Made by a program: the position numbers and the translations under genes
The notes under the pieces: model-generated
Told to the model about the DNA's origin: nothing
What the model saw: the letters and a program-made list of their open reading frames with translations, nothing else
Databases searched by the model: none
In this document: piece after piece, positions 1 through 12,155 of the stretch
How positions within the stretch are numbered: the stretch's first letter is position 1
Layout: each line of letters begins with the position of its first letter
Assembly (NCBI GenBank): GCA_963576785.1
Contig: OY756145.1
Location: 682,001 to 746,000, forward strand
Reading direction: 5' to 3'
Length of the DNA stretch: 64,000 nt
From: Chlorophyllum brunneum
Lineage: Eukaryota; Basidiomycota; Agaricomycetes; Agaricales; Agaricaceae

Positions 1-899
1 ATGGTTTAAGACGGAGAGCGATAAAACAGCGGCGACATACTGAGACTGTTGTAGTCTTTTGCGTAAACGAATACGTCGGAGCCGTTATAATAGTGCTCTT
101 GGCATTCCGCGCTCGAATAGAATGGGCTGGGGAATAGCTAGACGAGAGATTGAGCATGTTATGGGGTCCGAAGCGTTGCGGCGTTGGGTGGCAGATGTAT
201 TTTGCGATGTGCCAATGGCAACAGGATACGAATTTCGCGGAACCGAAACAGATGGTTGCGACCCCCCAGACGTCGGCCTGCGATACCCAATGTCCAATCC
301 CGTTCTAGCCGTTCCTAGTGGCGCACTTTCCGAGTTTGCTTGCCTGAAAAGAGCAATCTTCTCCGGGCTTCATCAGCAGAGCTTCTTCTGAAGCGTAGTT
401 AAACCCACATGGTTGACTGGGGTGACTGGGTTGACGACTTGACGCCGACAGGTGGAGTACTACACGATGGTCAGACGAGTAGAACAAAACAGTCAGACAA
501 GAGCTATGAGAACGGAGTAAGTCAGGTCTTGGAAGCCAGACCGTCCTCGGGGCTCTTCCAAAGGCTTGCTGGCCATTGTCCCTGGCAATCAACCCTCCGG
601 ACGAACGAAAGTCGGGATCGTCATCGACCTCCAATCGGCATCTTCCTATTGGGTTTGCACTTGTATGGCGCGGTTTATTACAGGCGCCCAGCGTTCTCGT
701 TTTGACTTCGATCATCTTCGGAACCTCGGTAAGCACCTATACACATACTGGTTGAGGGGTTGCGTAAACGTGATAAGGAATACACAGAAAGCACATACTT
801 GAATAGTTTCTGCTGGGCCTGTCACTACAACTTTTCCAGATCGACCACTAAACACTAAGAGCTAGGAAATTCAAGTGTCTGAAGGATAGTATAAGTACC
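1..899. other. 5' flank, no gene recognised
   Basis: Open frames of up to about 140 codons exist on both strands but overlap each other. None has recognisable motifs or splice structure. The last part is presumably the promoter and 5' UTR of the sirtuin gene that starts at 900. Confidence 0.5.
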
Positions 900-3435
900 A
901 TGGCAGAGACTCGAGAACCATCTCCCAGCCGGGAACCATCCCCCAGCCGGGAAACTTCGCCATTCTCCGATGAAGACGAGAGCCTTTTGGTCTTACAGGT
1001 CCAGGCATTTCTGGAAGCTTCGGACGATGTTGATATTGACAAAGAAACCGTGGAAGACCTAATGCGAGTGCTTTCGGAACACCAAGATAATACCTCAGGC
1101 GCAGCCGATGCTGATGGCAGCGTGGAAGTTCTGACGAATGATCTGACAAACGACAATCAACCGAGTACGGAAGGTATGTGTCCGATAATTCAAATAATCT
1201 CCATGCGGCTCATGCACGATCGTTGCTGCCATGAAGAGCCTGAATGGACAAAACAGGAGGTGAAGCAAATGTTACATCATCTGAAAGAACGCGGTCAGAA
1301 TCCCGCCTACGCTGCCTTGACCTTCATCTAATCCCAACGGGGTATCTAGGCTCGTCTTCATTTATCAAGAAATACGTGCTGGAGGAAAATATCCCTATAC
1401 CTCGTTTATTGGAGGCCTTAGGCGTGTCCCTGGTGAGCGCGCTCAGTTCCTCATTCAATGGCTGGGAATGACATCGTTGCAGTGCCCTGAGCTATGTACC
1501 TTGCGGCCCCAGACCCTTCTTTATTTCTTGAAGGTAGCTATGTCACATCAGTGAGTATTTGAAGAACATATCAACTCTTTTAAATAGTATTGAAGCGACC
1601 CTCGAGGCTCCGAATGCGTGATAGGCTCGGCAACTATAATACGATTGACGACGCTTTAAAACTAATTCAAAATTCTAAGCGTATCCTGATCCTGACTGGT
1701 GCTGGTATTAGTAAGTATTTACCGAACTGTGACTACGTATAATCCAACTCTTTGGTTAGGTGTGTCCTGCGGAATACCTGATTTCCGTTCCCGCGATGGA
1801 CTATACGCATCGATCAAAGCACGCGGGGATTACGAACTTGACGACCCTCAACAAATGTACGAGCAGCATCACTTATTTGCCTAGACTGAGTGTTGAGAGA
1901 ATCTCATAGGTTCGACATCCAATATTTCAAAGAAAACCCTGACGGTATGATGACTCATTCAAAATTCCCTGTGATATTTTTGCTAATCGTGGACCCGTTG
2001 CAGTTTTCTAGTGCGTTCCACTCAACCTTTTATCGTTAATCCAAGCTTAATTCTACCTGATGTCAGCTCTTTTGCCAGGTAAATACGTCGCCGTCGGATA
2101 GTCGGGGCTCGGTTCTCATTTACCTTGCAATAGCCAAATATACCCGTCCAATTTCACCCCTTCTTCATGTCATCGATTCATTAAATGTATAGAAGATAAG
2201 AAAAAGGTAAATATGATCATCCTGCTTAGCTCGGCTCAAAGATGCTGATTCTGTGATAACTATAGCTTCTTCGCGTAAGATCTTGAGTAATCAATCCAAA
2301 TTTGCAACCCATCCGTTCCCACAGAACTATACCCAAAATATAGATACCCTTGAAACACTTGCGGGTGTAAAACGCGTCTTACAATGCCATGGCTCGTTCG
2401 CCACGGCCACATGCCTTCAATGCCTTCGAAAGGTCCCCGGAATCGAAATCGAAGTAGAGATATTGTCTCGCAAAGTCCCTTTGTGTCCTATCTGTAATCC
2501 GCCTAATACCCAACCGCCAAAGCTCAAGCAAACGCGAAAACAAGCCAAAGGCCAGTGGGATAGCGACGCGGAAGATGAAAGCGATACACCTGAGTATCCC
2601 CCAGGAATCATGAAGGTACCGTTTTTGCACGCAACAATGGACACCCACCGACACTCAGTAGCCAGGTATTACTTTCTTCGGTGAAAAATTGGACGATCAA
2701 TTCGACCGAGCGCTTGCAGAGGATCGTGATCAAGTTGATCTCCTCATTGTGATTGGAACATCCCTCAAAGTGTCCCCGGTCGCTGAAATTCTCAGTAAGT
2801 ATGGCCACATCACTGAATATTTACACGGGTCATATCAGGAACTCTCTAGACCACCTGCCGCATTCAGTACCACAAGTGAGTCCCTGGCCCTGTGGCACGC
2901 AATTGACGGACATCCTCACGTCATCTATCTAGATTTTGATTAACAAAACACCTGTTCGACATATCAATCCTGATGTATGTTCAACCTCTGCAATACTTAC
3001 TAGTTTCCAATACCAACCGTGCTATACTAGGTTGTTCTTTTGGGTAATGCGGACGACATCATTCTCTATCTCTGCGGAGAACTCGGTTGGGAGCTTTCCC
3101 CCTCAAATGAATCCCAGGAATTGGGAGCTAACCTCAAGAAACGGACTTTCACACCTTCATACGCGGTAAAACCCCCAAGCCGGGTCGGAAACAGGTAACT
3201 GACTCAGCTTTCGCAATATATGACCTGACAGACTTGCTTCAGTCACGTGTGGCTCTTTCATGGAGCTGAAGGCGGATTATGGCTTGACAATCTTCAGCGC
3301 GAATTTTCCCTACCGCAGAACTCTCCCCAGTCTTCCGATAACGCTGCCGAAGAAGTTACAGCCTCCATACCCGTTGCACATGGTGGGGCATACGACCCCA
3401 ATCACCGGGATGCGAAAAAGCAAAAACTTAATTAA
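900..3435 (+). CDS. Class I sirtuin (Sir2/Hst1/SIRT1-like NAD+-dependent deacetylase)
   Basis: NAD+-dependent protein lysine deacetylase of the Sir2 class. In fungi these act mainly on histones in silent chromatin. Visible motifs in order are the GAGIS NAD-binding loop (exon ending 1710), CGIPDFRS (about 1765), the catalytic [10 protein letters not shown] and CHGSFATA (from 2325), two CxxC zinc pairs (CLQC and CPIC), FFGE, IGTSLKV and INKTPVRH. By frame continuity I read 17 exons: 900-1173, 1237-1293, 1350-1432, 1483-1533, about 1596-1710, 1760-1856, 1910-1944, 2004-2010, 2067-2078, 2134-2206, 2266-2274, 2325-2615, 2662-2794, 2850-2875, 2933-2974, 3031-3194 and 3243-3435. The intron ending near 1595 is the least certain. 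The acidic Ser/Pro-rich N-terminus and a helical segment before the catalytic core match the SIRT1/Sir2 layout. The start ATG at 900 follows ACC. All key catalytic residues appear present. Confidence 0.88.
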
Positions 3436-5283
3436 TTTGCAGTTCTCGCTCCGATCTCGTGTCAGATCTGCTCAGCCCGACTGCTTCACTGGTGTTGCTA
3501 CGCCTTTCTTGAATACACGAAATACCACTCTTATTGATAACACATTCACCGCGGCCAGATGTCACTAGCTCTTGTTCGGGACTGCAATATCTAAGGATAC
3601 CCTCGTTATTTCGCGAACAATCAAATTTCCCTACACGGAACCCACTAACCCATTATTGTTGAGCTCCTGGTGAATCATGCATCACAAGAAGGCACCGTTT
3701 CGGTAATATCAAAACGTCCACAAGCACTTGATAGTCCTGCTTCCGTCGGCTCTTCCCATCTGGTCAAGAGGTCAGGCTCCTGTGGAGCTGGGAGCTATCT
3801 AAGTATTTTAGGCTAGCACCGGGGTGTAGATAGTCAAAACGGCAAACATAAAGCTGGGGCTCGTACGTGTGTTTAAACCGAAGCGCACCCAGTCACAAAA
3901 TGTGTTACTTACTCTGTCTCTACACCCGGTATTCCTGTCAACACGACATATTGACACAGAGACAGAAGGTGCGTTGAACGTCATAGCTTGGGTGCCCACA
4001 TTCACTGTCACAATATTCTGTTCCTGCTAGCTTGACTGTAATCAACCAAATTGTAGGGTCAGCAGAAAACATGCTGATCACCCTCATGATTGTGATGTTC
4101 AGTCTTGTGCATTACGGTTGGCCAAGAGTTTAAATTCTGGGCTCTTTACCTGAGTACAGTGTCTAGAATGCAAGCCGACCAAAACCTAGTAAATGAGGTG
4201 GTCACCTCCCGTGTGTGCGACCAATGTCGCTGGGGTTTCCTGGTAGATGACAAGTCCTGATTCTGGAGGCGTTGTCGCTTTTCGTTTCATTTCGTATTTC
4301 CAAAATTTGCCCATGGCTCATATCGTCGAAAGCTGTACTTTTTACCTGTACATCGCAATGAATGCTGGAGCGCTCCATAATGACATCGGGCTACCACAGA
4401 TGCTGGTTTCCCACATTAAACTCTATTCACCTACGATCAATTGGTTCCATGCAGTATCTATCTTTCCCGAAGATGAATGATTGGCTATAATTATAGCGCT
4501 TATGGGCATATACTTACGAATAAGGAACCAAGCAATCGCACAGCAACGCCGCTGGGCTGGAAATTGTGGTAAACTCAGGTTCTGTTATTAATAGAATAGA
4601 ACCATGGCGAGACTTGGTCAAACTACCAGGGTTTCAAATATCAAGCCTTCTGAGGGCCCCCGGTCTAGTTCAAACGCGATCGACCCAGGATAGCGAGAGT
4701 GGCAAGTGAGGCAGATAGCAGGGGGACGCTAGCCGCATGGAAGGGTCACTTCGCCGCGTGGTCACGGGAACAAGTCAATGATCTGAGATCGAGTTCGTGA
4801 AGACAGGGGTCCTTCAGGGGTTGTTTCGAGTAGATTATCCATAAATGGAAACGGTCGTACACATCTGTGTAACGTTCTGAAAAGAGCGCGGAGAAGGTGA
4901 AGACTCAGGGCAGTGGAGCTCCCAGATGGTTTGCCTGAGAGCGAACTTCAGAATCAGATATCATGTAGCACAGAAGCCTCCTGGTTGGGGTATTAACGGG
5001 GTGGCGGGACCTGCTGTTCTACCTTCTCTTACACAAGAGTCCGCGGAAGGAGGGAGAAAACATCCCATGGTTAGAGTTGTCGCATTTCTATTCGCAGATG
5101 GATGCAGATACAGGAGATTACGAAGATACTATACATCGTCATGCCCTCATCGCCTTATGTCCCGGCTGTGGTCCCATGATACATAAACGCCGACCCCAAA
5201 CATGACCCAGATTCGCCCCGGTCACAACAGCACCAATTCCCATCAATGTATTTCCCACCGCACGGGCTCCGCTTACAATCAAC
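3436..5283. other. Intergenic region between convergent genes, no gene recognised
   Basis: About 1.85 kb separates the convergent 3' ends of the sirtuin and NUP85. Several short ORFs occur on both strands, but none shows a domain, plausible exon chaining or conserved motif. I see no retrotransposon sequence here. Confidence 0.5.
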
Positions 5284-8102
5284 CTATCGTACTGCCGCAG
5301 CACCTCCTGTGTTCCTCAAAACCGCACATCTTGCAAAGTACTGGGCCAAGAACAACCTGACAGCTCCCAGTCGATTAAGCGCATCCGCAGTACTCACGTC
5401 CCCCGTCGCTTTCCCATCCTTCCTTCCCGTCTGTTGTCCCGTGACCAATAGGCGCTTGTAAAGACTCAGATAATCCTCTTCGGCACCTTGGCTGACCCCG
5501 TTTATGATTTCTTCTAGTTTTTGGAGGAGATCGAGGGCCTCAGATATATCAAAAAGAAGTTCGGTATCTTTGTACACGTATATTTAGTGCCTCGAAATGG
5601 GAAAGGGGGAGACAATTCAGCATACCGAATCGAATCAAAGGGATTGAATCATTCAGGATAATAGCTCCCCATGCCCGCGGGGCCAACTCTTCGCTTATTA
5701 TGGATGACACTGCCTTGGCAGCATTCATGTAGTCCCTATTTGCTAGTGATTCATGGAACTGGGCCCATCGGGCAACAAACATAAAGCGGTGGTAGAAGAC
5801 CCAGTGGGAAGGGCCTTTAGTGTAGAGCTCTTGCATTGTGCTGGAGATCGCAGAAGCCTGGTTGATGAATTGCTGCGGACCTATTAGGAGTCGAGAGAGT
5901 CAGGATAGAGTGTAGGGTGGGAGAGTAAGAATGGTGAACCGGACCTGATGTGATGTATTCCTCAAGAACGTAATCAACAACGCGTCCCAGCCCGGGCCAG
6001 TCCTCCGCTGAAGCACAATAAGCAACCGCTAGACCATAATCTTTCCTCTCAATGAACGCTTTCGCGGCAACCTGTCAGATGCGTCAAGTATTGATTTCAA
6101 CGGCTGTGACGAAGGGGAAGGTCGTCAACTTACCCGACAGATGGTTCTTCGAGTGGCTTCCCGCTGGTACTCGGAGCACGTCTCATTCAGCTCCTTTAAC
6201 ACACCGACAACTGCTGCAGCCTCCCCCAAAGGTGTCAGATTTTCCTCTGCAGCTGTCTCGTTCATTGTCACAGTATCTGGCTTCTCGTATAGCCGCAGAG
6301 GAACTCGCACGAGAACCTCATCGGCCTGCTGTTTTCCAATCTCGTCACACGAATACATGTAATCCACGACGACTCGCCACAAGCCAGCATCTGAACGGAG
6401 GTAGTGCGCATATGTGAGAATGTAGTGGTCCCTGAGCGAGAGACTATATCTGTTGTACGGCGAGTGAATAAGTATCGGTTAGCAAACAGGAAAAATGGAC
6501 ACCGGCGTACTCATCATCGGCGTCATTGTCGATTAGTTGAAGAGGAACCATGATATCAGCTAAATGAGCCGATAACCACGGGTCAAGCTTTTGCGCATGT
6601 TCCAAAGCATCCTTCAGGTTCCCTGATAGCAGTGCAACATGCAAGGAGTCTTCAATATTTGTCGGGTCTGGTGGCATGTCATCCAACACCTGCGCCAAGA
6701 CGTCACTAGAAAAAAAACCATCAGAATCAACCACCGGGTGCGTATGCATCCACAATAGCTGAAACTCACGGTAAATCCTGTCTTCTCGTCCTCCCATCCA
6801 CGAACATACCCCACGCGACAACTGCCTCCTTCCAATCCCCAGTAAACTCTTCGTCTACAATCCTCTTCACAACCTCAAACCTCCCTTCAAGTACACCAAC
6901 TATGTCACTCAACTTTTCCCACCAATCCTCCTCATCTCTCTCACCAACATCTGTCATCCGCTCCCTCTCAGGCACTTTATTCATTTCAATACGGAGCGCC
7001 TTGACTTTATCACGCCACCTCCGCGCGGCATACGCGAATTCGCGTTCGGACGAGTAGTTTTGGAGGCGCGGTTGGTTGTCGATGAGTGGCGTGAGGAGTT
7101 TTGTCATGTCCCGCAACGCGAGTGAAGGATGTTGAAAAAGAACGTTAAGGAAGAAGAGGGCAGCTTTGGTTAAACCTCTCATGATACACCTGCGGACAAC
7201 GGGGACATGATCGTTAGTAACTCCTAACGCGTTAGGCATCATGGACTTACTTCAGTAAATATGACCAGAAATTTTCATCCTCCCATGGCCTCTCGAGCTT
7301 ACTCAAATGATCTCCCTCCTCCGTTGAAGGTTCGATAAAATGCATATTGAGCCACTCTAGCAGTTCATCGCCAATAGGCGCATCTTCGTACTCAGGTTCC
7401 GACATGTACAAGACCACGAAGAGCGAAAAAGTGGTATAGAGGATTCTGTAGTGTTCGGATGAATATTGCAGAGGTTCAGGGCGAGACATTGGTTGCTGAA
7501 GAAATACGTCAGTGGGGCGAGATAGATTGAGTTCTGGACATACAGATGCATGGACCCAACATTCCTTGATGAAATTCACGTAGTCAATGCCCAGCTTTCG
7601 GAGCATAGTCAATGTTTCGGGTGTCTGCAGCCTAAGTTCAACATTTAGCAATTCACGAACATCAAACATAGGAATATGTGAGTATACCATCCTTCAGCTT
7701 GATTTTCGGCGCTCTTTAACAGGTTCCTCAGCGCAGAAAAGATGACCAAAGTATCCGTAACAAACTACGGTTCATCAAGATTGGTTGTTAGTCTAAGCTG
7801 TCTATGGGCGCACCAGGCGTCTCTCCATCGAGGGAGATTTGTGCATCTTGGCAAAATAGATGGGATGTTCAGCCTTTGTAGACCGCTTCCCTGCTTCATG
7901 TTTCTGGTATTATGGTTCATTCGATTACGTAGCGAGCAGTTCCAAATTCATGACCACACACCGTAGCCCGCAAATGTGCTGCTAGGGAATCATCCAAAGG
8001 CGAGATTGTCGCCACCAGTGTTTGGCCTGACTCAACGATTTTGTCAAACCCGCCAGTCTCAGCAAGAAACGGTCGGAGATGAAGATCCTGCGAGGCGGCC
8101 AT
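5284..8102 (-). CDS. NUP85: Nucleoporin Nup85 (Nup84/Nup107-160 subcomplex)
   Basis: Structural scaffold subunit of the Y-shaped (Nup84/Nup107-160) complex of the nuclear pore, an ACE1-type alpha-helical protein. Identification rests on family-like segments in several exons: an N-terminal segment from the ATG at 8102; a helical block at about 7690-7250; the block at 7190-6770 containing GDWKEAVVAWGMFVDGR (about 6850-6800); a block around 6700-6540 (LLSGNLKDALEHAQKLDPWLSAHL); and a C-terminal stretch with LFDISEALDLLQKLEEII ending in a TAG at 5284. Small introns interrupt it, for example before the last exon (5284 to about 5577). I did not resolve every junction; the N-terminal part between about 7700 and 7920 is the weakest. 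It faces the sirtuin tail to tail and lies 200 bp from ARG1, with the same orientation as ARG1. Confidence 0.8.
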
Positions 8103-8303
8103 GGTGTCGTCTGGGAAGCTACAAGCAACGTCGCGAAGCGAAACGCGAGAATGTAAAAGAGTCGTTACGTCACGTGGTGGAGCCAGGTTCAGTCATAGCT
8201 GATGTCAAGAATTCGATGGATCCAAAAAGTTAAGTATAGTCCTACAACATATGTACACAAGTTCCATTTCGCTAATTACGCTGGTGAATCCATTGTTGTA
8301 CGT
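8103..8303. other. Short spacer between ARG1 3' end and NUP85 5' end
   Basis: About 200 bp between the ARG1 stop (8304) and the NUP85 start (8102). Both genes are on the minus strand, so this stretch must hold the ARG1 terminator and the NUP85 promoter. No distinctive site was recognised. Confidence 0.5.
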
Positions 8304-10061
8304 CTAAGCGTTTTCGTAGACGTCCTTGGCCGTGACACCACTCTGGCCTTTGGTGATCTTCGACTGAGCCCACCTGAGCGGTATCGTAAGTAGTCTTAGC
8401 CGCAGACGTCATATACTCACTTTTTTATCCTGATGGACTCGATTGCAATGAATCCAGTAGTATCGGTAGGCTCAAACCCACCGAGCTCGTCCATGGAAGA
8501 TTCAGCGACATCGTAAAGACTCTGTGCCATGATTCAGATATTGTAAGCACATAAGCAGGTGGGCATCGCTCACCTCCTCAGATTCACGGCCCTCAACCAC
8601 AGTGTTACCTTTGTAGAGTTTCAGCCTGACGACACCGTTCACAGTTCGCTGACTGGTGGGGATGGAGCTGGTAATGAACTCGCGCTCAGGCGAGAAGAAA
8701 TGGCCGTTGTACAAGATTCGACTCAGAGCAATAGTTGTGAACTGGTCTCGGAGGGCACGGACATTACGATCGAGGGTAAGGCCTTCAATGTCCATGTGAG
8801 CAACACGGAGAATAGTGGCTCCAGGTGATTCGTAGCAGCCACGAGACTTGACACCGATGAACCTGTTCTCAACAATATCGATGCGTCCAATTCCGTGTTT
8901 CCTGCCGAGTGCGTTCAGGACAAGGAAGATTTCGACGGCATCGGTATACTCTTTAGATTCCTTGGGAACGACAACTTTGACTGGGAGACCGCCCTTAAAC
9001 TCAATGGTAATGTGCTCGGGTTCCACTGGAGCACTTTCAGGAGCGGTTGTCAACTTCCACATATCATCAGGGGGAGTGGTGCTGGGGTCCTCGAGAATAC
9101 CAGCCTCATAGGAAATGTGGAATAAGTTCTCGTCCGTCGACCATGGTTTTGCAACAGTCTGCTGAACAGGAATATTCTTTTCTGCAGCGAATTGGAGGAG
9201 AGCCTGTCGGCCGGCAAAGCGGTTGTAGAATTCTGATAAGCTCATTAACAAAAAGTATCCTGCATAAAGTGGGTCAGTCTTACCGGGAATTCGCCAAGGA
9301 GCGATGACTTTTATATCGGGCTTGAGCCCGTAGAAAGCAAGCTCGAATCGGACTTGGTCGTTGCCCTTGCCGGTGCAACCATGCGAGACATAACTAAAAA
9401 CATATCGACCTCAGAGCTTCGCCCTAAAATCAAGAGACATATTTACTCACTCGCAACCCTCCTTGTCGGCGATCTCAATCATCCCACGCGCAATGACAGG
9501 ACGTGCAAGTGATGTACCGAGGAGGTAAACATTCTAAAAACATATCATATGGGTATGATCTGATAAGAGCGAAGAAAGGTCACACCTCGTAGATACAGTT
9601 GGTTTGGACAGCAGGATAAATTAGTTCAGTGACGAACTCGCGCTTGAGGTCCTAAGCAACAAATACCCGATTCCGCCGGTTGCGCAGCACCGAAGGGAGT
9701 TTCTTGTTAGCCGAAGTAATCAAGCTGATCGGAATTGAATGACTCACTGCCAGGAAGAACTTTTTCGCACCGACCTTCAAAGCTTTTGCTTCCGCAGCTA
9801 CGAAGTCCTAAGATACGGAATAAACAATGTTCATACATGACCACTATCCCTGATCAACGACAAACCTCTTCCTGGCCAACATCGGCCATGAACGCATAGA
9901 CCTCATACCCCTGCTCAATCAACCACGCCAGAATGCAGGAGGTATCTGCGACGGTATCAGCACCCATAAAATTGACCCCACTCGACGCGACAGCATGATA
10001 CTCGAGACCTACCGAGACCACCAGAGTAAGCCAAAAGAACACGACCACGGTTTTCGGGCAT
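8304..10061 (-). CDS. ARG1: Argininosuccinate synthase
   Basis: Cytosolic enzyme that joins citrulline and aspartate using ATP to give argininosuccinate, the penultimate step of arginine synthesis. The start ATG at 10061 reads MPENRGRVLLAYSGG, and a 67-bp intron (9946-10012) splits the LDTS of the N-type ATP-pyrophosphatase loop SGGLDTS. The next exons give AFMADVGQEE, FNRFAGR, PWSTDEN, HISYEAGILEDP, GIGRIDIVE, RGCYE and NGVVRLKLYKGN. Toward the 3' end, introns at 8522-8573 (52 bp) and 8374-8420 (47 bp) were placed by frame. The tail then reads DTTGFIAIESIRIKK followed by a 23-codon final exon ending in TAG at 8304-8306. More introns occur between 9250 and 9945. Length and residue order match eukaryotic ASS. 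An ATG at 10141 in another frame is not the real start. Confidence 0.93.
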
Positions 10062-10880
10062 CTTTTTTCAAAGTGTAAACAGGGTGTGGGTGTGGTGAAG
10101 AGGGGGAAGGAAGTGAAGAAAGGGTAGGGAATCGCCCGCAATTTTAAATATGGGTCATCTTGTCCGAATACCTCAATCAGAAATCCAAAATCGTCGTGTT
10201 CCGGCGCCTATCGATCAAGTTAACACCACCCTGATCATCCCACGTGCTCCTCTTAACCTTCAACAATGAGCTCCGTGGCAGAGAAGCGATGTCCATTATC
10301 CCAGGGCCCCTATCAGCAATACCAATACGTCAACTTGGGTTATATCAAGATTTCGGACCTTGTTTTAATTTTGATCGGATCTCTTGATGAGCTCTGGGAA
10401 GTACAGAGTGGAGCTGCACTTACACCCATTATGGCTTTATTATCCCCAGAATTTGGTCAAACACAGGACCTCTGTATTCGTGACCTTGTTTGGCAGAGGG
10501 GGTGTACCTATGACTATGGGTGTGCTGTGTAGGGGTACCAATCAGGCCTCTCAAGGAGAAGATGTAGAAAGAGCATTTTTTCTTATTTCATAAGTAGAAT
10601 ACATTTTACATCTGGGTACTTACCTCCATTATGTGCTTCTCATATGTGCCCATTACTTGTGAATTTGCATCATGTATGCCAGCCAGGATTCATAGGTAGT
10701 TGTAGATATATAAGGCCTTCTGTAATGAAAAGAACATCATCAAATATATCCTCTTCCTTATTGCCTACTCCCAGCTACCCTCAGACATACTTGCCTTCAT
10801 ACATAGTGGAGCCCACTGTGAGGGGTAGTGGTTGTTGATACACACCTCATCCCTTGCCTAGTACCTTGCAACATCATGCC
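10062..10880. other. ARG1 promoter region grading into transposon-flank DNA
   Basis: The first 200 bp must contain the ARG1 promoter. From about 10,330 the base composition becomes AT-rich and CpG-poor, like the decayed repeats that follow. Apart from the ORF listed at 10266, no gene or known repeat was recognised. Confidence 0.45.
10266..10532 (+). pseudogene. Possible 5' remnant of a host gene divergent from ARG1
   Basis: An ATG in good context (TTCAACAATGAGC) opens an 88-codon frame starting MSSVAEKRCPLSQGPYQQYQ. The first 70 or so bases have CpG content and codon use like the host genes. The rest is AT-rich and runs into repeat DNA. It could be the first exon of a gene divergent from ARG1 that was cut off by transposon insertion. 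I do not recognise the protein, and it may be chance. Confidence 0.3.
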
Positions 10881-11191
10881 TGTAATAACCTTAGTCTAAG
10901 ACTCAGCTTGTAAGTCTTTGAATAAAGGCAAGAAAGTAGAGAGAAGAGAAGGGGATGGTACAATTGGTAAAGTCCAAGGAATACAGCAAGTAGTCCTACA
11001 CTTTATATACTAGTGGTAGCAGCTAATAATAAGCAGAACAGAGTAAACAAGTCATAGAAGAAGAGTAAATGAGTCAGAGGGGAGCATGGCTATCAGAAGT
11101 GAAACAAGGGATGAAACAGATATAGTAGAATGATGATGCACAAGGTGGCAGGTGCATGGTGGGGATGAGTGGGTTATCTATAGTTCATAAC
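10881..11191 (-). repeat. Family B Gypsy LTR, decayed
   Basis: Starts TGTAATAACCTTAGTCTAAG and ends CTATAGTTCATAACA. It aligns end to end with the other family LTRs, including the TATA-like TTTATATACTAGTGG segment. It carries numerous substitutions and few CpGs. It is the 3' LTR of a minus-strand element whose ORF3 tail follows at 11192. Confidence 0.8.
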
Positions 11192-11688
11192 AATACCTCT
11201 CTTTCTAGATTCATGACCTTATGAATATTGAAACCATCTAATCTTGAGTTTCCTGAGAATGTTTCTTTGGGCAATCAGTATATGCATGTGCAACATGTCC
11301 CTTGTGATTGGGACAACTTTCCTTGTGTAGAGCATTGACAAGTTGGCACTTGTTGGGACCAATCATAGGAGTTCCTGATTGGTGTCTACATCCAATCCAG
11401 AATAGAGTGTAGTCTGGTCCTTCTTGGAAAAGAGCAATGGTGCAGCCTTGGAAGGTGGTGGTATTATTGGTTTTATTGGTAATGAGGTTGTATACTATTT
11501 CTTGCCAATAGTTCTCTTTAATTTGGCTTTCTTCTTTTAGTATGAGGTAGGATCAAGGCAGATTGAATATAGTTGGTTTTTCTGGTGCTTCAAAGTCAGA
11601 TTTAGATCAAAAGGTGGTTGACTTCATCTTTCATATCAGGTTCCATTAGTTGGCTAGGTACCAATTTCTTGATTCCTTCTATTCCTTT
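11192..11688 (-). pseudogene. Remnant of chromovirus ORF3 (family B), C-terminal part
   Basis: The stretch is co-linear with the 3' half of the family B ORF3 at 19726-20106. Matching landmarks are the LTR-proximal polypurine stretch, the region encoding the aromatic APFWIG motif, and the GGACCAATCAT segment. Stops and indels abolish the frame. The remnant is cut at 11689 by a Copia LTR. Confidence 0.7.
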
Positions 11689-12141
11689 TGTTGTCATTTG
11701 CACTTTCTAAACTGCATTCCATATGACTAGCTCTTCAGTAGATTAGTAATGTTCTCTCCCTAATATTCATTATCAAGGCTGCACCCTCTGACTCATATTA
11801 TGCACCTTTTCCTCATGTATTTTATGAGCTAACTGATACTATGTTGCTCCAATTATGTTACTGGACACTACTGAGCAATTGCAGGGTTTTAAGGGACTCC
11901 ATAGTCATTACTGGCTCATTATACTTACTTATTACTTGTAGGTCTTAGGGTTTTACATCCCAGATATTTAGTATATAAAGCAGTATGTATTCCCTTTATT
12001 TCTTCAGACAATCTACTTGTCTTCTCTATACTCTACTCAAATTTCACAACAACTCTTAACTAGTACTTTACAAGACTAACTACCTTAGTAAGTAAGTCAG
12101 ACTGTCTGTCTGCTACTATGTAAATACTGTGTTGTTCAACA
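11689..12141 (+). repeat. Copia-type LTR, copy 1
   Basis: A 453-bp segment starting TGTTGTCATTTGCAC and ending GTTGTTCAACA, with terminal TGTTG/CAACA inverted ends. A second copy of the same repeat lies at 52607-53058. A TATA-like AGTATATAAAGCAG occurs inside. The bases directly after the end look like a Copia primer-binding site, so this is read as a 5' LTR in plus orientation. Confidence 0.75.
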
Positions 12142-12155
12142 GGTTATGGGCCCTG
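12142..12155 (+). promoter_or_regulatory. Candidate Copia primer-binding site
   Basis: GGTTATGGGCCCTG directly follows the LTR end. From memory, Copia-group elements often carry a similar sequence here, complementary to an internal part of the initiator methionine tRNA and used to prime minus-strand DNA. The assignment rests on position and resemblance only. Confidence 0.5.

Noticed and set aside
8502..9251. Start codon at 9251 for argininosuccinate synthase
   Set aside because: It is an internal exon of the enzyme. N-terminal residues are found upstream to 10061.
9854..10141. ORF from 10141 as the ARG1 N-terminus
   Set aside because: It reads through the first intron in the wrong frame. 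The frame from the ATG at 10061 gives the family's SGGLDTS loop once the 67-bp intron is removed.
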